Assembly: GCF_003952385.1 (NCBI RefSeq)
Contig: NZ_CP034444.1
Location: 4,464,001-4,528,000, forward strand
DNA length: 64,000 nt
Reading direction: 5' to 3'
Origin: Mesorhizobium sp. M1D.F.Ca.ET.043.01.1.1
GTDB taxonomy: Bacteria > Pseudomonadota > Alphaproteobacteria > Rhizobiales > Rhizobiaceae
In this document: positions 61,228 through 64,000 of the stretch, piece after piece
How the letters are laid out: each line of letters opens with the position of its first letter
Position numbering within the stretch: position 1 is the first letter of the stretch
Notes under the pieces: generated by a model
What the model was told of the DNA's origin: nothing
Databases searched by the model: none
Seen by the model: the letters and a program-made list of their open reading frames with translations, nothing else
Translations under genes and position numbers: made by a program

Positions 61228-61998
61228 TCAGATCCTTGCCAGGCTGCCGAGGCTTCGTCCGCAATCCGTTATCGCCTTGCGGGCGGCGTTGATGACCGCC
61301 AGCACGTTGGGCCCGTCACTGTGAACGCATACGCTGTCGACGTCCATCGGCAGAACCTTGCCCGAGCGTATCGTGAGTGTCTTGTGGGTGATGATCTCGG
61401 CGACGCGCCGGTAGACCAAGTCGGCATCGACCGGCTTCTTGTGCCGCTCGACAATGACAGAGCCGTCGTCCTCGTATTCGAGGTCAGGATAGGCCTCCGG
61501 CCAAACCGGAACGCCGCGCGCGACCGCGGTGCTGGAAAAGACTTCCTTGCCGGTCGGGCCGGCCAGGATGATGGGAAGCCCGGGTGCAACGGCGGCGATG
61601 GCGTCCACGGCCGCTTCAGCGAGCGCCCGGTCGCGCAGAACGTAGAACATGGCGCCATGGGGTTTTACGTGGCTCATCGCTACTCCGGCCTCGGTAAGGA
61701 AGCCCTGCAGCGCCCCGATCTGGTAGATGAGATAGGCATGGAGGTCATTCGGGCTGATGGCCATCGGGCGCCGCCCGAAACCCAGCAAATCGGGAAGCCC
61801 TGGATGCGCACCGACGGCGACGTTGAACTCACGTGCCAGATTGACGGTATTGCGCATGATGAGCGGATCGCCGGCGTGGAAACCGCAAGCCAGATTGGCG
61901 GTGCTGATGAGGGGCATTATGCCGTTGTCATCGGCCAGACGCCAATTGCCGAAGCCCTCTCCAAGGTCGCAATTGATATCGAATTTTCCACCGCTCAT
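61228..61998 (-). CDS. pxpA: 5-oxoprolinase subunit A (LamB/YcsF family)
   Basis: 256 residues. Family stretches: FDINCDLGEGFGNWRLAD, ISTANLACGFHAGDPLIMRNTV, VGAHPGLPDLLGFGRRPM, VKPHGAMFYVL, EAYPDLEYEDDGSVIVERH and VLPMDVDSVCVHSDGPN. In Bacillus and E. coli this protein with PxpB and PxpC cleaves 5-oxoproline with ATP. It heads a minus-strand run of nine genes ending with the thiolase. GGAGAG occurs just upstream. The divergent LysR gene is the probable regulator. Whether the substrate is 5-oxoproline or another lactam/carboxylation target is open because of the accBC genes. Confidence 0.86.
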   Translation of the reverse strand: MSGGKFDINCDLGEGFGNWRLADDNGIMPLISTANLACGFHAGDPLIMRNTVNLAREFNVAVGAHPGLPDLLGFGRRPMAISPNDLHAYLIYQIGALQGFLTEAGVAMSHVKPHGAMFYVLRDRALAEAAVDAIAAVAPGLPIILAGPTGKEVFSSTAVARGVPVWPEAYPDLEYEDDGSVIVERHKKPVDADLVYRRVAEIITHKTLTIRSGKVLPMDVDSVCVHSDGPNVLAVINAARKAITDCGRSLGSLARI

Positions 61999-62208
61999 CC
62001 ACGGCTCTCCGTTCCGCTGTTAGGCAATTGGTACGTCCGGTCCAGGCGCATCCGGGCCCTTGCACGCCCCCTGGAGTTGCCGAACCTCCCGGTGTTTCCT
62101 GGCCACGCTGTGGCGGCTCCAGAAATCCTTAGCCAATGTGGAAAGCATGCGATAATATTTAATAATGATGATGTTCCATCTGTTTTTTTATAATCCTACG
62201 GTGCTGTC
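61999..62208. promoter_or_regulatory. Divergent promoter region of pxpA operon and LysR gene
   Basis: 210 bases. The half near the LysR gene is AT-rich (about 62145-62195) with overlapping ATAAT repeats (ATAATATTTAATAAT near 62153) that could be a LysR site. No -24/-12 element is seen. Nothing coding is recognised. Start codons of the two genes face away from each other. Confidence 0.5.
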
Positions 62209-63123
62209 ATGACCTTTTCTCTGAAGCAGGTCCGATATTTCATTGCCGCCGCGGAGACCGGTCAGGTCAGTCGGGCGGCTATCCAGCTGAACGTCTCACA
62301 GTCGGCGGTGACGACCGCGATCCGCCAGCTGGAGGATCTCATCGGGATAACGCTTCTCAACCGCACTTCCCTTGGCGTGACGCTCACGCGTGACGGCGAG
62401 CAGTTTTTGCGACGGGGACGGGACATCATTGCAACGGTCGAGCAGGCACTGCACCTTCAACGGGATGGTGAGCGGGAAGTAGCGGGTGAGGTGAGGCTCG
62501 GTACCACCACAATCGTTACAGGTTATTTCCTGGCTCCCCTGCTGGCGCGCTTCCACTATGTCTATCCGGACGTCAGGCTGGTTCTTGAGGAACTTTCAAG
62601 ACAGGCTGCTGAAAAGGCCGTCATGGATGGCCGCTTCGACCTTGCGCTCACGATGACCCAGGATGCGCAGCAGGATGGCGGTCTCAACTATAAGTTGCTG
62701 CACAGATCGTCCCGCAGGCTCTGGCTTTCCGCAAATCATGCATTGCTTGCCAAAGAGTCCGTAACCCTCGGAGAGGTAGCCCAGGAGCCCTACATCGCCC
62801 TGACCGTCGACGACGCCTGGGACAATGCCCTTCGCTATTGGGAAAGGGAACCCGTGAAGCCAAAGGTCGTCTACAGGACTGATTCAGTCGAGGCGATCCG
62901 GACGATGGTTGCCTCCGGTCTCGGTGTGTCAATCCTGTCCGACATCATCTATCGCCGTTGGTCATTGGATGGCCAGCGGGTGGAAACCCGCGACCTGCAG
63001 AACAATGTGCCTACGCTCGATGTTTCGATCGTCACGGCGACACAACGCAAACTCAGCCCGGCGGCAAAGACGTTCACAACGTTCATTCAGCGAATAGTCA
63101 GCAGCCCGCAGCTGCCGCAGTGA
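62209..63123 (+). CDS. LysR-family transcriptional regulator
   Basis: 304 residues. N-terminal DNA-binding domain: SLKQVRYFIAAAETGQVSRAAIQLNVSQSAVTTAIRQLEDLIG, then LLNRTSLGVTLTRDGEQFLRRG. Effector domain from ~90: VRLGTTTIVTGYFLAPLLARFHYVYPDVRL, DLALTMTQD and MVASGLGVSILSDII. Subgroup similar to NocR/NdvR-like regulators of catabolic operons. Divergent from pxpA, and 152 bases ahead of bioY, so it may control either. Likely autoregulated through the gap at 61999-62208. Confidence 0.87.
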   Translation: MTFSLKQVRYFIAAAETGQVSRAAIQLNVSQSAVTTAIRQLEDLIGITLLNRTSLGVTLTRDGEQFLRRGRDIIATVEQALHLQRDGEREVAGEVRLGTTTIVTGYFLAPLLARFHYVYPDVRLVLEELSRQAAEKAVMDGRFDLALTMTQDAQQDGGLNYKLLHRSSRRLWLSANHALLAKESVTLGEVAQEPYIALTVDDAWDNALRYWEREPVKPKVVYRTDSVEAIRTMVASGLGVSILSDIIYRRWSLDGQRVETRDLQNNVPTLDVSIVTATQRKLSPAAKTFTTFIQRIVSSPQLPQ

Positions 63124-63190
63124 TGGATTGACGGCTCGGGACTATGGACAGAGGTCCGGCCCTGCTCTGAGTCCATTATAAAAAAATCAG

Positions 63191-63208
63191 ATAGTACTCC
63201 CTCACTAT
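63191..63208. promoter_or_regulatory. Inverted repeat in front of bioY
   Basis: ATAGT (63191-63195) and ACTAT (63204-63208) with an 8-base spacer, 67 bases before the bioY start. The surrounding sequence is AT-rich with an A-run before it (63180-63186). It could be a site for the LysR protein encoded upstream. The BioR consensus TTATCTATAA is not present. Confidence 0.4.
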
Positions 63209-63275
63209 TTTGAATTTTACATTGCTCACCAATTTCAGCAGCATCTGACCAACGCAAGGGGATGGAGCTGCGTCG

Positions 63276-63848
63276 ATGAGCGTTTCCAGGTCAGATACTG
63301 TGTCGGGAAGCCGCTATGCGGGCCTGCATCGGTCGGTGGGCCTGTTGGTTGGTGGCGTGGCGTTGGTTACCGTTTCCGCCAAGGTTCAGGTGCCTTTCTG
63401 GCCGGTTCCTATGACGTTGCAGACCCTGGCGATCCTGCTCATCAGCGCCTCGTATGGCATGCGGCTCGCCTCCAGCACGCTTGCGGCTTATCTATTGCTT
63501 GGCGCGGCCGGCTTTCCGGTCTTCGCGAACGGAGGGGGCCTCCTCTACGTGGCAGGCCCGACCGGCGGCTATCTCGCCGGGTTCCTCATCGGTGCCTGCC
63601 TGGTGGGATGGTTGTCCGACCACGGGTTTTCACAGCGGGCTCCCGACAGCGTGATCATGATGCTGATCGGGGAATTGGCGATCTTCCTGCCGGGCGTGGC
63701 GTGGCTTGGCGTTCTGTTCGGGCCCGACAAGGCGCTGGCCGGCGGGCTCTCCCCGTTCATTCTCGCGGAAGTGCTCAAAGTCTTACTCGCCTGCGCCGCG
63801 ATCCGACTTTTCAGAACTCAGCCGGTCGGCAGCAAAACTGGCGTTTGA
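63276..63848 (+). CDS. bioY: BioY, biotin importer S-component/permease
   Basis: 190 residues, about six membrane segments. BioY signatures: SAKVQVPFWPVPMTLQTLAILLISASYGMRL, the LAAYLLLGAAGFPVFANGGG region, GPTGGYLAGFLIGACLVGWL and a C-terminal SPFILAEVLKVLLACAAI. It binds and imports biotin, alone or with the energy-coupling BioMN proteins. These are not in the window. GGGGATGGAG precedes the ATG. Its place beside a biotin-dependent carboxylase operon and within 33 kb of a full bio operon suggests an effort to secure biotin for the accessory carboxylase. Confidence 0.9.
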   Translation: MSVSRSDTVSGSRYAGLHRSVGLLVGGVALVTVSAKVQVPFWPVPMTLQTLAILLISASYGMRLASSTLAAYLLLGAAGFPVFANGGGLLYVAGPTGGYLAGFLIGACLVGWLSDHGFSQRAPDSVIMMLIGELAIFLPGVAWLGVLFGPDKALAGGLSPFILAEVLKVLLACAAIRLFRTQPVGSKTGV

Positions 63849-63898
63849 TCTGGCTGGTTACGCACTGGCCCTACGACAAGGTAAGGAAGGGGAAGGCT

Positions 63899-64000
63899 AT
63901 GCTGCAGGCCGCGCCGAATTCCATAGAGTCGCGGGACATGCTCTCGCTGATTCATCCGCAAACTAACCTCGCGGCTCACCTGGAAAGGGGACCAGAAGTT
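63899..64000 (+). CDS. Class III aminotransferase, N-terminal fragment cut by window edge
   Basis: ATG 63899 preceded by AAGGAAGGGGAAGGCT, 50 bases after bioY; 34 codons are visible. The start MLQAAPNSIESRDMLSLIHPQTNLAAHLERGPEV contains HPQTNLAAHLERGP, very like the HPYTNL...EEGGP beginning of class III (ornithine/gamma-aminobutyrate/beta-alanine-type) aminotransferases. Same direction as bioY, so probably co-transcribed. Substrate cannot be told. It may feed the aldehyde dehydrogenase of the pxp run. Confidence 0.6.
   Translation, partial: MLQAAPNSIESRDMLSLIHPQTNLAAHLERGPEV

Noticed and set aside
63124..63275. BioR operator in front of bioY
   Set aside because: No TTATCTATAA-type palindrome is present here or in front of panD or bioB.

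Overview
The window looks like accessory DNA of an alphaproteobacterium of the Rhizobiales, most likely Mesorhizobium or a close relative. The main reasons are a bioB-bioF-bioD-bioA-bioZ operon (the arrangement known from Mesorhizobium symbiosis islands), split pntAA/pntAB/pntB transhydrogenase genes, many SDR, LysR, GntR and ABC-uptake genes, and high-GC coding sequence. No rRNA, intact tRNA or CRISPR array is visible. A broken tyrosine integrase beside a tRNA-like remnant supports an integrated element. The genus is an inference.

Layout. (1) 1-4855, minus strand: a two-component flavin monooxygenase unit (NtaA/SnaA-type monooxygenase, flavin reductase, GMC oxidoreductase) followed by a GlxA/AraC-type regulator cut by the window edge. 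(2) 4856-7049: candidate attachment region with repeated TGCCGTACT octamer-type sites, a tRNA 3'-end remnant and an integrase with two frameshifts. (3) 7050-24950: an unassigned catabolic locus with SDRs, a zinc alcohol dehydrogenase, a fumarylacetoacetase-family hydrolase, two xylose-isomerase-like TIM barrels, an RbsABC-type sugar importer, two VOC dioxygenase-like proteins, a HisD-like dehydrogenase and a GntR regulator. Three promoter regions in it share an AT-rich palindrome. (4) 25122-30682, minus strand: panD-bioB-bioF-bioD-bioA-bioZ. (5) 31007-53225: a probable sigma-54 regulon around an enhancer-binding activator at 40081. It has three near-perfect -24/-12 promoters, in front of pntAA-pntAB-pntB-SDR, in front of a small protein plus an ABC binding protein, and in front of an 11-gene CoA-ester operon resembling alicyclic acid (cyclohexanecarboxylate) degradation. 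(6) 53431-63848: a minus-strand run pxpA-accB-accC-pxpB-pxpC-aldehyde dehydrogenase-small protein-MDR-thiolase, with a divergent LysR gene and the biotin importer bioY. The start of a class III aminotransferase runs off the right edge.

How the parts may fit. The operon at 41902-53225 has the enzyme set needed to activate a ring carboxylic acid, oxidise it, open the ring with a BadI/MenB-like hydrolase and run beta-oxidation; if the assignment is right it passes through pimeloyl-CoA and glutaryl-CoA. BioZ is known to use a glutaryl thioester and BioF a pimeloyl thioester, so a biochemical link with the neighbouring biotin operon is conceivable. The window also carries a biotin importer and a biotin-dependent carboxylase. 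The shared sigma-54 promoter type and two closely similar upstream sites suggest that the transhydrogenase genes were recruited to supply NADPH or balance redox for the same pathway. These links are inferences from gene content and promoter motifs.
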